DNA of 64,000 nucleotides from Wylensekiella montiformis (GTDB lineage Bacteria > Bacillota > Negativicutes > Selenomonadales > Selenomonadaceae): contig NZ_VUNL01000006.1 of NCBI RefSeq assembly GCF_009697385.1, positions 119,399-183,398 of the forward strand. The letters are read 5' to 3'. This document shows, one piece after another, positions 55,942 through 64,000 of this stretch. The notes below the pieces were generated by a model. That model did no database searches and was not told where the DNA came from. It saw only the letters and a list, made by a program, of their open reading frames with translations. Made by a program: the position numbers and the translations under genes. Position 1 is the stretch's first letter. Every line of letters begins with the position of its first letter.

Positions 55942-57021
55942 TTAACCGACCTCGCTGGCCGTCAAAATGGATTCGATTTTTACCCCGCGCTCTGTATTCA
56001 AATCGATAAATTCACCGCTCGCCGTCTGAACCACAGGCAGCGAGGTGACACGGCTCTCATCGATATAAACGATACGCCCCTGCTCCCCGTTGCTGAGCTG
56101 CACCCAGCTTCCGTTCAGCGAATGGCAGAGATTTTTAAGGAAGAACACACCATATTCCGTATCCAGCTTTCCATTCAAGATATCATCATACAAAATCGCG
56201 AACACATCAAATGGAGAACGTCGTTTGGCAAAGACCCGGTCTCCCGCCATGGCATCATAGATGTCGAGAATAGCAAGCAATCGGCCAAATCGGGAAATCA
56301 TCCCTTTTTTCAAATGACTCGGGTACCCCGAACCATCACACCGCTCATGATGCTGCATAACTCCATCCAAAATATCCCGGTTGGTTCCCAATGTCGTTCT
56401 GACGATAAGTTCATGGCCATACTGCGTGTGACGCTTGATGATTTCGAACTCACTGTCCGTCAGTTTTCCCTTCTTTTCCAAAATATCCGGCGAAATTTTC
56501 ATCTTGCCGATGTCAAGAAACAATCCAGCGATCACCAGATTATACCGGTCCAGCATCGACCAGTTCAGCCATTTTCCCATCAGCCCCGCCAAAATCCCGA
56601 CATGCAGGCAATGGTTTACAAGATAACTTCCCTCCCGGGTCATATTATGAATCTGAGAAACGGCCTTGGAGCCATCGCAGAGCTCCCGAAGATTCCTTTC
56701 ATCCATAATTTCCTGCAACACCGCTGCGTCAAATTCGCCACGTGCAGCCACCGATTCGAAAATCTTTCCCAGCTTTTCATAGACCGTTTCATAACACCGC
56801 ATGTAATCATCATCTAGCAGGTGTTCTTTGCCCGGAATCTCAATCGGCGCTTCCGATTCTTCAATATAAACCGAAAAAATCGGCCGATCAAGCAAGCTGT
56901 AAATCAGTTCCTTTGTCAAAATCGTTCCAGCCCCGATTAAGATCCCCATATCATGATCCAGAACGTCCCGCCCGACAATCATTCCCTCACGAAGATTTTC
57001 GATCGCATATGCCTTCAACAC
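55942..57021 (-). CDS. HD-GYP domain protein with altered HD motif
   Basis: A 359-residue soluble protein. Residues ~1-60 form a small N-terminal domain (REGMIVGRDVLD) common before HD-GYP modules. The HD-GYP domain spans about 125-270. Its GYP part HHERCDGSGYP (224-234) is intact and other histidines remain (H137, H198, H203), but the metal motif HDIGK reads L169-D-I-G-K173, so the HD histidine is lost. HD-GYP enzymes degrade cyclic di-GMP; this one may be inactive or act as a sensor. The start is GTG 57021 (or TTG 57018), after GGAAGG. Confidence 0.87.
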   Translation of the reverse strand: MLKAYAIENLREGMIVGRDVLDHDMGILIGAGTILTKELIYSLLDRPIFSVYIEESEAPIEIPGKEHLLDDDYMRCYETVYEKLGKIFESVAARGEFDAAVLQEIMDERNLRELCDGSKAVSQIHNMTREGSYLVNHCLHVGILAGLMGKWLNWSMLDRYNLVIAGLFLDIGKMKISPDILEKKGKLTDSEFEIIKRHTQYGHELIVRTTLGTNRDILDGVMQHHERCDGSGYPSHLKKGMISRFGRLLAILDIYDAMAGDRVFAKRRSPFDVFAILYDDILNGKLDTEYGVFFLKNLCHSLNGSWVQLSNGEQGRIVYIDESRVTSLPVVQTASGEFIDLNTERGVKIESILTASEVG

Positions 57022-57122
57022 TATGTATCATCCTTCCCGAAACAGTGTCCCTTCCTCACTGCCATTCATTCCTTGATAATAGTTGTATTATATCATATTT
57101 CCTATTTATTCGTACAGGTATA

Positions 57123-57157
57123 CAAAACGAAAAGAGCACGGCGCAAAAACCGTGCTC
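57123..57157 (-). terminator. Terminator after leuS
   Basis: GAGCACGG (57134-57141) pairs with CCGTGCTC (57150-57157), followed by TTTTCGTTTT on the minus strand. Confidence 0.85.
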
Positions 57158-57170
57158 CTTCCAAAGACAA

Positions 57171-59651
57171 TCAGCCCTTAACCACAATATTGACCAGTTT
57201 CTTCGGCACGCAGATGACCTTGACGATCGTCTTGCCGTCCGTAAGTTCCTTCGTGCGAGGCAGGCCCATGGCGATCTTCTCCATGCTTTCGCGGTCGGTG
57301 TCAGCAGGTATCGTGATCTTGTCGCGGACTTTGCCGTTGATCTGCAGGACGATCTCGATCTCCGCAAGCTTCGTGGCAGCCTCGTCGCAAACCGGCCACT
57401 TCTGCTGGTGAACGCTTCCCTGCCCCTCGAACAGACAGCTCCAGAGCTCTTCCGTGATGTGCGGGGCAAACGGCGCCAAGAGCTTGATGAGGTTCTCGGC
57501 GACTTCGCGCGCGAGACCGGCATTGAGCTCCTTGTCCTGGAACGCATAGAAGGCGTTGACGAGCTCCATGATGGAGGAGACGGCCGTGTTGAACATGAAG
57601 CGGTCGCGCACATCCTCCGTGACCTTGCGGATCGTCACGTGCAGGACGCGGCGCAAGTCCTTCTCTTCCTTCGTAAGTTTCGTGACATCGTAGTCCGGCT
57701 TGCCGGCCTTGATAGCATCCTCGAAGTGGCCGAGGATGCGCCAGACGCGGTTGAGGAAGCGGTACGAGCCTTCGACGCCCTGATCGCTCCACTCGAGGTC
57801 GCGGTCGACCGGTGCGGCAAACAGAATGAAGAGGCGGGCCGTGTCGGCGCCGTACTTCGCGATGATCTCCTCCGGCGAGACGACGTTGCCCTTCGACTTC
57901 GACATCTTCGAGCCGTCCTTGAGGACCATGCCCTGCGTCAGGAGATTCGTGAACGGCTCATCGAAATCGACGAGGCCGGCGTCGTGCAGGACCTTCGTGA
58001 AGAAGCGCGAGTACAGGAGGTGCAGGATGGCATGCTCGATACCGCCGATGTACTGGTCGACAGGTGCCCAGTAGTTGACCTTGTCCTTGGCGAACGGCTC
58101 CTTGTCGTTGTGCGGGTCCGTGTAGCGCAGGTAGTACCACGAAGAGCAGATGAACGTGTCCATCGTATCCGTCTCGCGCGTCGCATCGGCGCCGCACTTC
58201 GGGCACTTGCAGTGGACAAAGCTCTCGCTCGATGCCAGCGGCGACAGCGAACCCTGATCGAACGAGACATCCTCCGGCAGCATGACCGGCAGGTCTTTCT
58301 CCGGCACGAGGACTTCGCCGCAGTGCGGGCAGTTGATGACCGGGATTGGCGCACCCCAGTAGCGCTGGCGCGAGATGAGCCAGTCGCGCAAGCGGAAGTT
58401 GACGCGGCGCTTGCCGAAGCCTTCCCTCTCGGCCTTGTCCATGATGCCCTTCATGGCTTCCTTGATATCGAGGCCCGTGAACTCAGCCGAGTTGACAAGC
58501 ACGCCGTCCTTGTCCGTGTAGGCCTCTGTCATCTCCTCGAGCTTGAGCTCGTGGTCGCGCGGCTGCAATGTGATGATCTTCGGGATGTCGTACTTCGTCG
58601 CGAACATCCAGTCACGCGAATCCTCGGACGGAACGCCGATGACAGCGCCCGTGCCGTAGTCGGCGAGGACGTAGTTCGTGACCCAGATCTGCACCTTGTT
58701 GCCGTTGAACGGGTTGATGCAGTAAGCGCCCGTGAAGATGCCCTCCTTCTCGGACTCGCTCGACGTGCGCTCGATCTCGCTCTGGTTGCGCGTGCGCTTG
58801 ACGAAGGCCTGGATCTCCTCGGCCTTCGGATTGTTCTCGCAGATCTTGTCGACGAGCGGATGCTCGGCAGCGAGCGCGAGGAAAGTGATGCCGTAGACCG
58901 TATCGGGGCGCGTCGTGTAGGCCGCAATGGACGTGCCGAGTTCCGGCGCCTCGAGCTGGAACTCCAAGCCCTCGCTGCGGCCGATCCAGTTGTCCTGCAT
59001 CGTCTTGACGCGCTCCGGCCAGCCCTTGAGCTTGTCGAGGTCCTTCAAGAGCACATCGGCGTAATCCGTGATCTTGAGGAACCACTGCGAGAGATCCTTC
59101 TTGTGGACTTCATGGTCGCAGCGCCAGCACTTGCCGTCGATGACCTGCTCGTTCGCGAGGACCGTGCCGCAGGTGTCGCACCAGTTGACCGAAGCCTTCT
59201 TCTTGTAGGCGAGGCCGCGCTTGTAGAAGAGCTCGAAGAGCCACTGTGTCCACTTGTAATACGAGGGATCGCACGTCTTGACCTCGCGGTCCCAGTCGTA
59301 GGAGAGGCCGAGTTTCTTCTGCTGCTTCTCCATGTTCTCAATGTTGCTGTACGTCCAGTCGGCCGGCTTGACACCGTGCTTGATGGCCGCGTTCTCGGCC
59401 GGCATGCCGAAGGAGTCGAAGCCCATCGGGTGCAGGACGTTGAAGCCTTCCATCGTCTTGTAGCGCGCCATGACGTCGCCGATGGCGTAGTTGCGCACAT
59501 GGCCCATGTGCAGGTTGCCCGACGGATACGGGAACATCTCGAGCGCATAGTACTTCGGGCGACTAGCATCAGCCTCCGTCTTGTAGACCTTGCCCTCTTC
59601 CCACTTCTTCTGCCATTTTGACTCGATGTCCTGCGACGAATATCTTTCCAT
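57171..59651 (-). CDS. leuS: Leucyl-tRNA synthetase
   Basis: Class Ia synthetase, 826 residues. HIGH-type motif [10 protein letters not shown] near residues 42-51, zinc domain with CDTC and CWRC, editing domain with TTRPDTVYG, catalytic SKMSKSKGN and anticodon domain. ATG 59651 is 8 bases after AGGAGG; an ATG two codons earlier almost touches that site. Nearly the whole gene uses GAG, AAG, CTC and CGC codons, far richer in G+C than its neighbours, and a very long antisense frame is open. This is the same signature as the core of valS and suggests acquisition from a higher-G+C relative. Confidence 0.97.
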   Translation of the reverse strand: MERYSSQDIESKWQKKWEEGKVYKTEADASRPKYYALEMFPYPSGNLHMGHVRNYAIGDVMARYKTMEGFNVLHPMGFDSFGMPAENAAIKHGVKPADWTYSNIENMEKQQKKLGLSYDWDREVKTCDPSYYKWTQWLFELFYKRGLAYKKKASVNWCDTCGTVLANEQVIDGKCWRCDHEVHKKDLSQWFLKITDYADVLLKDLDKLKGWPERVKTMQDNWIGRSEGLEFQLEAPELGTSIAAYTTRPDTVYGITFLALAAEHPLVDKICENNPKAEEIQAFVKRTRNQSEIERTSSESEKEGIFTGAYCINPFNGNKVQIWVTNYVLADYGTGAVIGVPSEDSRDWMFATKYDIPKIITLQPRDHELKLEEMTEAYTDKDGVLVNSAEFTGLDIKEAMKGIMDKAEREGFGKRRVNFRLRDWLISRQRYWGAPIPVINCPHCGEVLVPEKDLPVMLPEDVSFDQGSLSPLASSESFVHCKCPKCGADATRETDTMDTFICSSWYYLRYTDPHNDKEPFAKDKVNYWAPVDQYIGGIEHAILHLLYSRFFTKVLHDAGLVDFDEPFTNLLTQGMVLKDGSKMSKSKGNVVSPEEIIAKYGADTARLFILFAAPVDRDLEWSDQGVEGSYRFLNRVWRILGHFEDAIKAGKPDYDVTKLTKEEKDLRRVLHVTIRKVTEDVRDRFMFNTAVSSIMELVNAFYAFQDKELNAGLAREVAENLIKLLAPFAPHITEELWSCLFEGQGSVHQQKWPVCDEAATKLAEIEIVLQINGKVRDKITIPADTDRESMEKIAMGLPRTKELTDGKTIVKVICVPKKLVNIVVKG

Positions 59652-59664
59652 GTCCATTGCCTCC

Positions 59665-59919
59665 TAAAAAATAAAATCCCTGACCGTCATGTGACGATCA
59701 GGGACGATGATTCGCGGTACCACCCTGCTTGATGCAAGCGCATCCTCTCGGTGCCGTAACGTGGCAGGCGTCGGCCGTTTCGCTCGAAGGCTCCCCGGCC
59801 GCTCCTCCGCAGCGAGTTCAGCGCTTCCCGTCACCGGCTCCCACCTGCCGCCGGCTCTCTTGAGACGTCCTGCACCTAATGCTCTGCATCCTCGGATTTA
59901 CGTGTTTACATATGGTCTT
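59665..59919 (-). promoter_or_regulatory. T-box riboswitch of leuS
   Basis: A perfect T-box AGGGTGGTACCGCG (59726-59713) is followed by a terminator stem (59677-59704) with a T-rich tail. A CTC leucine codon (59864-59862) in the 5' part is a candidate specifier. Uncharged tRNA-Leu should switch leuS on. Confidence 0.92.
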
Positions 59920-59948
59920 ATTATAGCAGGGAAATCATCTGCCGTCAA
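59920..59948 (-). promoter_or_regulatory. Promoter of leuS
   Basis: Minus-strand TTGACG (59948-59943) and TATAAT (59925-59920), 17-base spacer. The -35 box abuts the stop codon of the YitT-family gene. Confidence 0.75.
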
Positions 59949-60890
59949 CTATTTCCCATTTCTCTGATGCGTATTCGCCAATGCCTGCTGTTTCTCATGC
60001 GTCTGCTGCCATTTTCGGCGCGCATCTTCATAGCTTTCACAGTCCAGAGTGAATCCCTTTCCCGATACCTCCGAGGTATCCGATACGATCATAAACGCCT
60101 GCGGATCATGATGATCCACAATGGTTTTGACTCTGCTGACCTGTGTAAGACTTACGACAACAAACAGAATGCTCTTGGTTTCTTCCGCAAAACCGCCGCG
60201 GCCATCGAGAAACGTCGCGCCGCGGTGTACATGTTCCATGATATCGCTGCATATTGCTTTCGCCTGCGGCGAAACGATGACAATGGATTTTTCACGATTT
60301 AAGCCGGCGGCAACACGATTCGTAAGTTCCGCCGTCACGTAGATCGAGACAACGCTAAATAAGGCAAACTCTATGCCAAACAAAGCGACAGACCCCATAA
60401 TGATGAAGAAATTCAGCAGGAATACAACGGTGCCGACATCCAAAGAATAATATTTCTTGGCAACGGCAGCAATGACATCCAGTCCCCCTGTATTGGCATT
60501 CGCACGGAATACCATACCAAACCCGATGCCGGCAAGCACGCCGCCAAAGATGGCATTGAGCATAGGATCCGAGCAAATACTCCAGTCGACAAGAAAATGG
60601 GTTGCATCGAGGATAACAGAAAGCACCACCGTACCAAAAATCGTATCAGCCGCATAGAGCCGTCCAAATACGTGATAGGCCAGATAAAGAATCGGCAGAT
60701 TGTAAACGAGGTTCTGCAGGCCAACAGGCAGGTCTGTCAGATAGTAGATAATCAAAGCAACGCCGCTGATGCCGCCCGTCAGGAGGTGAGCGGGAATCAG
60801 AAACAGATTAAACCCCAGACAGACCAGCAGACAGCCGAGCGTAATCTGCAGATAACGCAGCACATGCTTTCGCCAAATATTCCGCCCCAT
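59949..60890 (-). CDS. YitT family membrane protein (DUF2179)
   Basis: A 313-residue protein with five or six hydrophobic segments in the first ~190 residues (YitT_membrane) followed by a soluble DUF2179 domain containing FLDGRGGF and a VDHHDPQAFMIVSDTSEVSGKGF segment. The family is widespread in Firmicutes and its transport role is unproven. ATG 60890 follows AAAGGA; an ATG three codons earlier overlaps it. It lies downstream of trmK and the Nif3 gene on the same strand. Confidence 0.9.
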   Translation of the reverse strand: MGRNIWRKHVLRYLQITLGCLLVCLGFNLFLIPAHLLTGGISGVALIIYYLTDLPVGLQNLVYNLPILYLAYHVFGRLYAADTIFGTVVLSVILDATHFLVDWSICSDPMLNAIFGGVLAGIGFGMVFRANANTGGLDVIAAVAKKYYSLDVGTVVFLLNFFIIMGSVALFGIEFALFSVVSIYVTAELTNRVAAGLNREKSIVIVSPQAKAICSDIMEHVHRGATFLDGRGGFAEETKSILFVVVSLTQVSRVKTIVDHHDPQAFMIVSDTSEVSGKGFTLDCESYEDARRKWQQTHEKQQALANTHQRNGK

Positions 60891-60926
60891 GAGTACCATC
60901 CTTTCCGGAAAAAGCTCCCTCGGTCA

Positions 60927-61730
60927 TCAGACCAGCGAAAAAAAATCTTTGGCAGCACAGTCAGAAATCACTTCAACCTGTCCCGGACGGAACGCCCCGC
61001 GCAGCCGTTCAGCCAGTGCGGCGACCACCGGGTATTCCGTGCCGAAATGACCGGCATCGATCACATGCAAACCGAGTTCTGCGGCATGCTGCGCATCATG
61101 ATAACGCACATCTCCCGTAACATAAGCATCCGCCCCCATAGCAGCAGCCCTGCCGATAAAATCAGCCCCGGAACCGCTGCAAAGGGCCACCTTGCGCACG
61201 GGACGATCTCCGGCCTGGACAAGACGTACATACTCAACGGGCAGAGCATCGCGAACCTGTGCAGCAAAAGCACGTATCGTCATCGGCTGCGGCAAAAGGC
61301 CAATACGCCCGAGACTCTCCTCGTCTCCCGGTTCATTCTGCCGGGTAATGACAAAATTTGAAATCGAACTAAGACCAATGGCCGCTGCCAGCACATCATT
61401 GACTCCGCCACGCGCAATATCCAGATTCGTATGTGCCGCTGCCACAGCGATGTTCTGCCGCAGCAAAAGCTGCAGGCGATGTCCCAGCGGTTCATCGGTG
61501 CGAATCGATTTGATCGGCTTGAAGAGCAGCGGATGATGCGCAACGATCATATCAGCCCCCTCATAAACGGCCTGCTGCACGACCGCATCACTGACATCGA
61601 GCGAGACGAGGATACGTCGGATCTCACCTCCGGGACTGCCAACAAGCAGGCCCGGATTATCCCAGTCTTCCGCTAAATACGACGGCGCAATACGCTCCAG
61701 TGCCTCCATAACCGCCCGACATTTCACCAT
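60927..61730 (-). CDS. Nif3-like dinuclear metal centre protein (YqfO family)
   Basis: A 267-residue protein of the Nif3/YbgI family, ring-shaped hexamers with two metals per subunit. Metal ligands fit AHHPLLF near residues 64-70, AAHTNLD near 98-104 and a late GHFGTEYP. It lacks the PII-like insert of longer homologues. Function is debated; some members act as GTP cyclohydrolase-type enzymes. Its start overlaps the end of trmK by 7 bases, and trmK-nif3 is a conserved Firmicutes pair. Confidence 0.93.
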   Translation of the reverse strand: MVKCRAVMEALERIAPSYLAEDWDNPGLLVGSPGGEIRRILVSLDVSDAVVQQAVYEGADMIVAHHPLLFKPIKSIRTDEPLGHRLQLLLRQNIAVAAAHTNLDIARGGVNDVLAAAIGLSSISNFVITRQNEPGDEESLGRIGLLPQPMTIRAFAAQVRDALPVEYVRLVQAGDRPVRKVALCSGSGADFIGRAAAMGADAYVTGDVRYHDAQHAAELGLHVIDAGHFGTEYPVVAALAERLRGAFRPGQVEVISDCAAKDFFSLV

Positions 61731-62413
61731 GATAAATGCGCCTCCAATTCTCTGATGTGGCGAATAATCTCCTGATATTTCCCGGATTGTTTCGCTTTTT
61801 CGCTTTTTGCCATGCCAACGGCAACACGTCGTTCCTGAAAGAGCAGCGCTTCGATATGATGACGCAAAAGCGGAGACTTTTTCTGCCAGAGGACCGGGCC
61901 TATCTCAAGAAGAATTGCCTCAGGCAGAGTCCGCTGTCCGCGTTCTGCCCGGATGATTTCATAGAGCCGCCCGTCATCGAGTACCAGCGATTCGTCCGCG
62001 ATATGCCAATGATTCTGGTACAGCCATCGTCGGAGATCCGCTGAAGCGCTTTGAGGCTGCAACACCAGTACATCCAGATTTGCCACGATATCCGGCGAAC
62101 TTTTCAGTATCTCAATCATTAAAGTCCCGCCCATCCCGGCAATACAGACCGTATCCACTTCACCAGAGGAAAGGCTTTTCAAGCCATCGCCTTGACGCAC
62201 CGAAACTACTTCATCGGTCAGACCATATTCGCGTATGGTACGCACTGCCGCCTCATACGGCCCGGCATTTTTATCACTGGCAATGACATATTTTGCCCGG
62301 CCGGACCGCAGGAGTTCTGCGGCAAGGTATCCATGATCCGTGCCGATATCCGCCACACGGCTCCCCATCGGCACAAAATCAGCTACGGCCTGCAAGCGGG
62401 CATCCAGCTTCAT
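61724..62413 (-). CDS. trmK: tRNA (adenine(22)-N(1))-methyltransferase TrmK
   Basis: SAM-dependent enzyme making m1A22 in the D-arm of tRNA, 229 residues. The SAM motif is VADIGTDHGYLAAELL near residues 19-34, and the catalytic-region motif is CIAGMGGTLMIEIL. A C-terminal helical coiled-coil part rich in charged residues completes the family architecture. GGGGAG precedes ATG 62413. Confidence 0.94.
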   Translation of the reverse strand: MKLDARLQAVADFVPMGSRVADIGTDHGYLAAELLRSGRAKYVIASDKNAGPYEAAVRTIREYGLTDEVVSVRQGDGLKSLSSGEVDTVCIAGMGGTLMIEILKSSPDIVANLDVLVLQPQSASADLRRWLYQNHWHIADESLVLDDGRLYEIIRAERGQRTLPEAILLEIGPVLWQKKSPLLRHHIEALLFQERRVAVGMAKSEKAKQSGKYQEIIRHIRELEAHLSW

Positions 62414-62463
62414 GAAACATGCTCCCCTTTCGCCTTTTTCCCTTTTATTTTATCTTAACATAA

Positions 62464-62492
62464 GAAAAAGGGCGTAACAAGCGTTACACCCT
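62464..62492 (-). terminator. Terminator after tRNA-Asn
   Basis: AGGGxGTAAC (62469-62478) pairs with GTTACxCCCT (62483-62492), followed by TTTTTCTT on the minus strand. Confidence 0.8.
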
Positions 62493-62504
62493 CAACATTT
62501 CAAT

Positions 62505-62580
62505 TGGCTCCTCGAGCAGGATTCGAACCTGCGACAGCCTGATTAACAGTCAGGTGCTCTACCGGCTGAGCTATCGAGGA
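62505..62580 (-). tRNA. tRNA-Asn (anticodon GUU)
   Basis: A 76-nt cloverleaf: acceptor TCCTCGA/TCGAGGA, D-loop AGCCGGTAGAGC, anticodon loop CTGTTAA in a CCTGA/TCAGG stem, T-arm GGTTCGAATCC, and encoded CCA (62507-62505). Confidence 0.96.
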
Positions 62581-62613
62581 ATATCATCTAATGCTTTCAC
62601 ATCAACATAAAAT

Positions 62614-62642
62614 ATTATAAAAGATTCTTTTTCTTTTGTCAA
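62614..62642 (-). promoter_or_regulatory. Promoter of tRNA-Asn
   Basis: Full consensus on the minus strand: TTGACA (62642-62637) and TATAAT (62619-62614) with a 17-base spacer, 33 bases before the tRNA. The IS30 element lies just upstream of it. Confidence 0.85.
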
Positions 62643-62682
62643 GAATTTATCATCATTTAATCCAAACCCGAATTGCAATAAT

Positions 62683-63840
62683 AAGTTGAACACCCGGCGA
62701 ACCTTTATGCAGTAAGTGCTGCAAGCATTTCTTCCCTAAAGCACTCCTCGGGTGTCTTATAGCCGAGTATTTTTCTTGGCAGGGTGTTGGCCCAGCACTC
62801 TACTCTGGAAATGTGTTCCACTGGGTAATCCTGGATTTTCTTCCCTTTGGGAAGAAATCGACGGAATAAGCCGTTGTGATTCTCATTCGTACCTTTGTCG
62901 CTGGAGCAGTACGGATGCGCATAATAGATCCGTGTGTGACTTAGTTTCTCTAGCTCCGACAGGCTAGAAAACTCGCTGCCATTGTCTGTCGTAATGCTGA
63001 GGAACACTCGGCTGAAACAGTCGCGGAACATTCCATACTTCAATTTTCTGAAGGCTGCTATTACAGAGGCACTTTCCTTGTTGGGCAGTTTTCTGATGAG
63101 GGAACAGCGTGTCTTGCGCTCAACCAGAGTCAGCAGTACTTCGTCCTTTGAGCGAGATCCCAGTACAAGGTCACACTCCCAATGCCCGAAATCCTGACGC
63201 TCATCCACAGAAGGATCGCGCTCATCTATACTACGACCGAACTTCTTCTTACGCTCACGAACCCGCTTCCTGGCGTTTTTCCGTTTGGCGCGCAAGGGTA
63301 GGTCAATACTCTTGATTTTCCCTAGGAGGCCCAGCGTGACATAGTTGTACAGGGTTTTCGTACAGACCATCTCGTCACGTTGAAATTCTCCCGTAACCAG
63401 TGCCCTGCCAAAGCAGGCATCGAGCGACCAGTGATGTTCCTGAAGTCTCTTCTGCACATAGTCGAGGAATGCTCCCTTTGCTACGGCGTCGCATTTGCGA
63501 CCACAGTTTTCGCGATGCGCCTCATAGGTGCTTTGCCCGTCTGCTGCGCGATAGCGTTCCACCTTGCCGTTATAGCAAAGAACCTTGCCACGCTTCACCT
63601 CGTTGCGTACCGTATTGACACAGCACCCAATCTCACGGGCTATGCTCCGATACGATTGCTTGTCGCGGAGACGCGTTTGGATCATGACTCGTTCCTCAAA
63701 AGTTAAATGAGCCCCTTTTTTGCGTAACGTATCCGTGGTAAAATGATTTTGATCCATAGCGATTCTCCTTTGTGGTTGTGTTTTTTGTGCAACTACATTT
63801 TACCACAAGGGTTCGCTATGGATTTTTAAGTGTTCAACTT
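62683..63840 (-). mobile_element. IS30-family insertion sequence, complete
   Basis: A 1158-bp element bounded by 11-bp inverted ends AAGTTGAACAC (62683-62693) and GTGTTCAACTT (63830-63840). AAT flanks both sides (62680-62682 and 63841-63843), fitting the short target duplication of IS30 elements. It carries one intact transposase gene. The intact ends, duplication and frame suggest recent insertion. Confidence 0.88.
62705..63757 (-). CDS. IS30-family transposase
   Basis: A 350-residue DDE transposase. The N-terminal helix-turn-helix has LTFEERVMIQTRL and YRSIAREIGCCVNTVRNEVKRG. The catalytic core shows HWECDLVLG (first D), TDNGSEF (second D) and the E in NENHNGLFRRFLPKG, all typical for IS30. 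The frame is intact, so the element may be active. Confidence 0.95.
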   Translation of the reverse strand: MDQNHFTTDTLRKKGAHLTFEERVMIQTRLRDKQSYRSIAREIGCCVNTVRNEVKRGKVLCYNGKVERYRAADGQSTYEAHRENCGRKCDAVAKGAFLDYVQKRLQEHHWSLDACFGRALVTGEFQRDEMVCTKTLYNYVTLGLLGKIKSIDLPLRAKRKNARKRVRERKKKFGRSIDERDPSVDERQDFGHWECDLVLGSRSKDEVLLTLVERKTRCSLIRKLPNKESASVIAAFRKLKYGMFRDCFSRVFLSITTDNGSEFSSLSELEKLSHTRIYYAHPYCSSDKGTNENHNGLFRRFLPKGKKIQDYPVEHISRVECWANTLPRKILGYKTPEECFREEMLAALTA

Positions 63841-63977
63841 AATTATACAATCCGCCCATTTAATCCAAAAAATCTGTAGGTTTACAATAGATGTGAGACT
63901 GGAGGGATATACAAAAGCGACCGAATCCCGTAGAATATTGGTTGCAACAAACTTCTACAAAAGGAGACCCGATCGCC

Positions 63978-64000
63978 ATGTCTATCATACCACATCAGAA
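63978..64000 (+). CDS. 5' end of an unidentified gene at the right edge
   Basis: AAAGGAG lies 11 bases before an ATG at 63978, and seven codons (MSIIPHQ) are visible before the window ends. GTAGAA/TTCTAC (about 63934-63959) could form a stem just upstream. The start context is convincing, but the product cannot be named; another mobile-element gene is possible given the location. Confidence 0.4.

Larger units (their letters stand above)
62654..63869. repeat. 13-bp direct repeats outside the IS30 ends
   Basis: CATTTAATCCAAA occurs at 62654-62666 and again at 63857-63869, on either side of the IS but not adjoining it (16 bases from one end, 16 from the other). It is separate from the 3-bp target duplication. 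Confidence 0.5.

Noticed and set aside
56742..59621. Plus-strand frame of 959 codons opposite leuS
   Set aside because: Same cause as at valS; it also runs through the start of the HD-GYP gene and has no ribosome site or family motif.
1..64000. CRISPR array, prophage or rRNA operon
   Set aside because: No regularly spaced repeats, phage structural genes or rRNA sequences were seen; the only mobile element supported is the IS30 copy.

Overview
The window looks like chromosomal DNA from a propionate-forming, diderm Firmicute of the class Negativicutes, probably near Selenomonadaceae (genus not determinable). The evidence is a Firmicutes-type gene set (ispE-GntR-glmU-prs-pth order, ctsR-mcsA-mcsB-clpC, T-box leaders, Rex) combined with outer-envelope genes (an EptA-type phosphoethanolamine transferase, an O-antigen ligase-like protein) and a complete succinate-to-propionate block built on a split methylmalonyl-CoA mutase. 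G+C is moderate by eye.

Layout. 0-8 kb, minus strand: a radical SAM gene cut by the left edge, pth, uppP, a Crp/Fnr regulator, prs, glmU, a GntR regulator and ispE; trxA is the only plus-strand gene. 8-15 kb, plus strand: a P1B-type ATPase-like protein whose catalytic motifs are all replaced, then cydA-cydB-cydD-cydC (cytochrome bd oxidase and its ABC assembly exporter). 15-22.7 kb, mostly minus: phosphoethanolamine transferase-like gene, divergent helical-repeat protein (plus), tadA with a small overlapping gene, malate dehydrogenase, a 53-residue rubredoxin, a PHP-domain protein and uvrC. 23-27.4 kb: biotin carboxylase (plus), two tRNA-Leu genes flanking a D,D-carboxypeptidase, and radA. 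27.6-32.4 kb: the CtsR heat-shock operon with a possible 38-residue ORF at its end. 32.5-41.3 kb: an orphan metal-binding lipoprotein, then the propionate block (biotin carrier, 51-residue small subunit, carboxyltransferase, epimerase, MeaB, B12 subunit, mutase large subunit, CoA-transferase). 41.3-47.6 kb: T-box-valS-folC-O-antigen ligase-rex operon. 47.7-57 kb: VanW protein (plus), then uvrB-MFS-uvrA-methyltransferase and an HD-GYP protein with a damaged HD motif. 57-62.6 kb: T-box-leuS, YitT protein, Nif3 protein, trmK and tRNA-Asn. 62.7-63.8 kb: a complete IS30-family element with a 3-bp target duplication; another gene begins at the right edge.

How the genes work together. Malate dehydrogenase, a possible pyruvate-carboxylase-type biotin carboxylase, the CoA-transferase, mutase, MeaB, epimerase and methylmalonyl-CoA decarboxylase subunits form most of a succinate/propionate fermentation route. 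The sodium-pump beta subunit of the decarboxylase is not here. Rex, rubredoxin, thioredoxin, the Crp-type regulator and cytochrome bd fit an anaerobe that meets low oxygen. The two T-box aminoacyl-tRNA synthetases have codon use clearly unlike their neighbours, suggesting replacement from a higher-G+C relative. The most unusual locus is the catalytically disarmed P1B ATPase in front of cydABDC.
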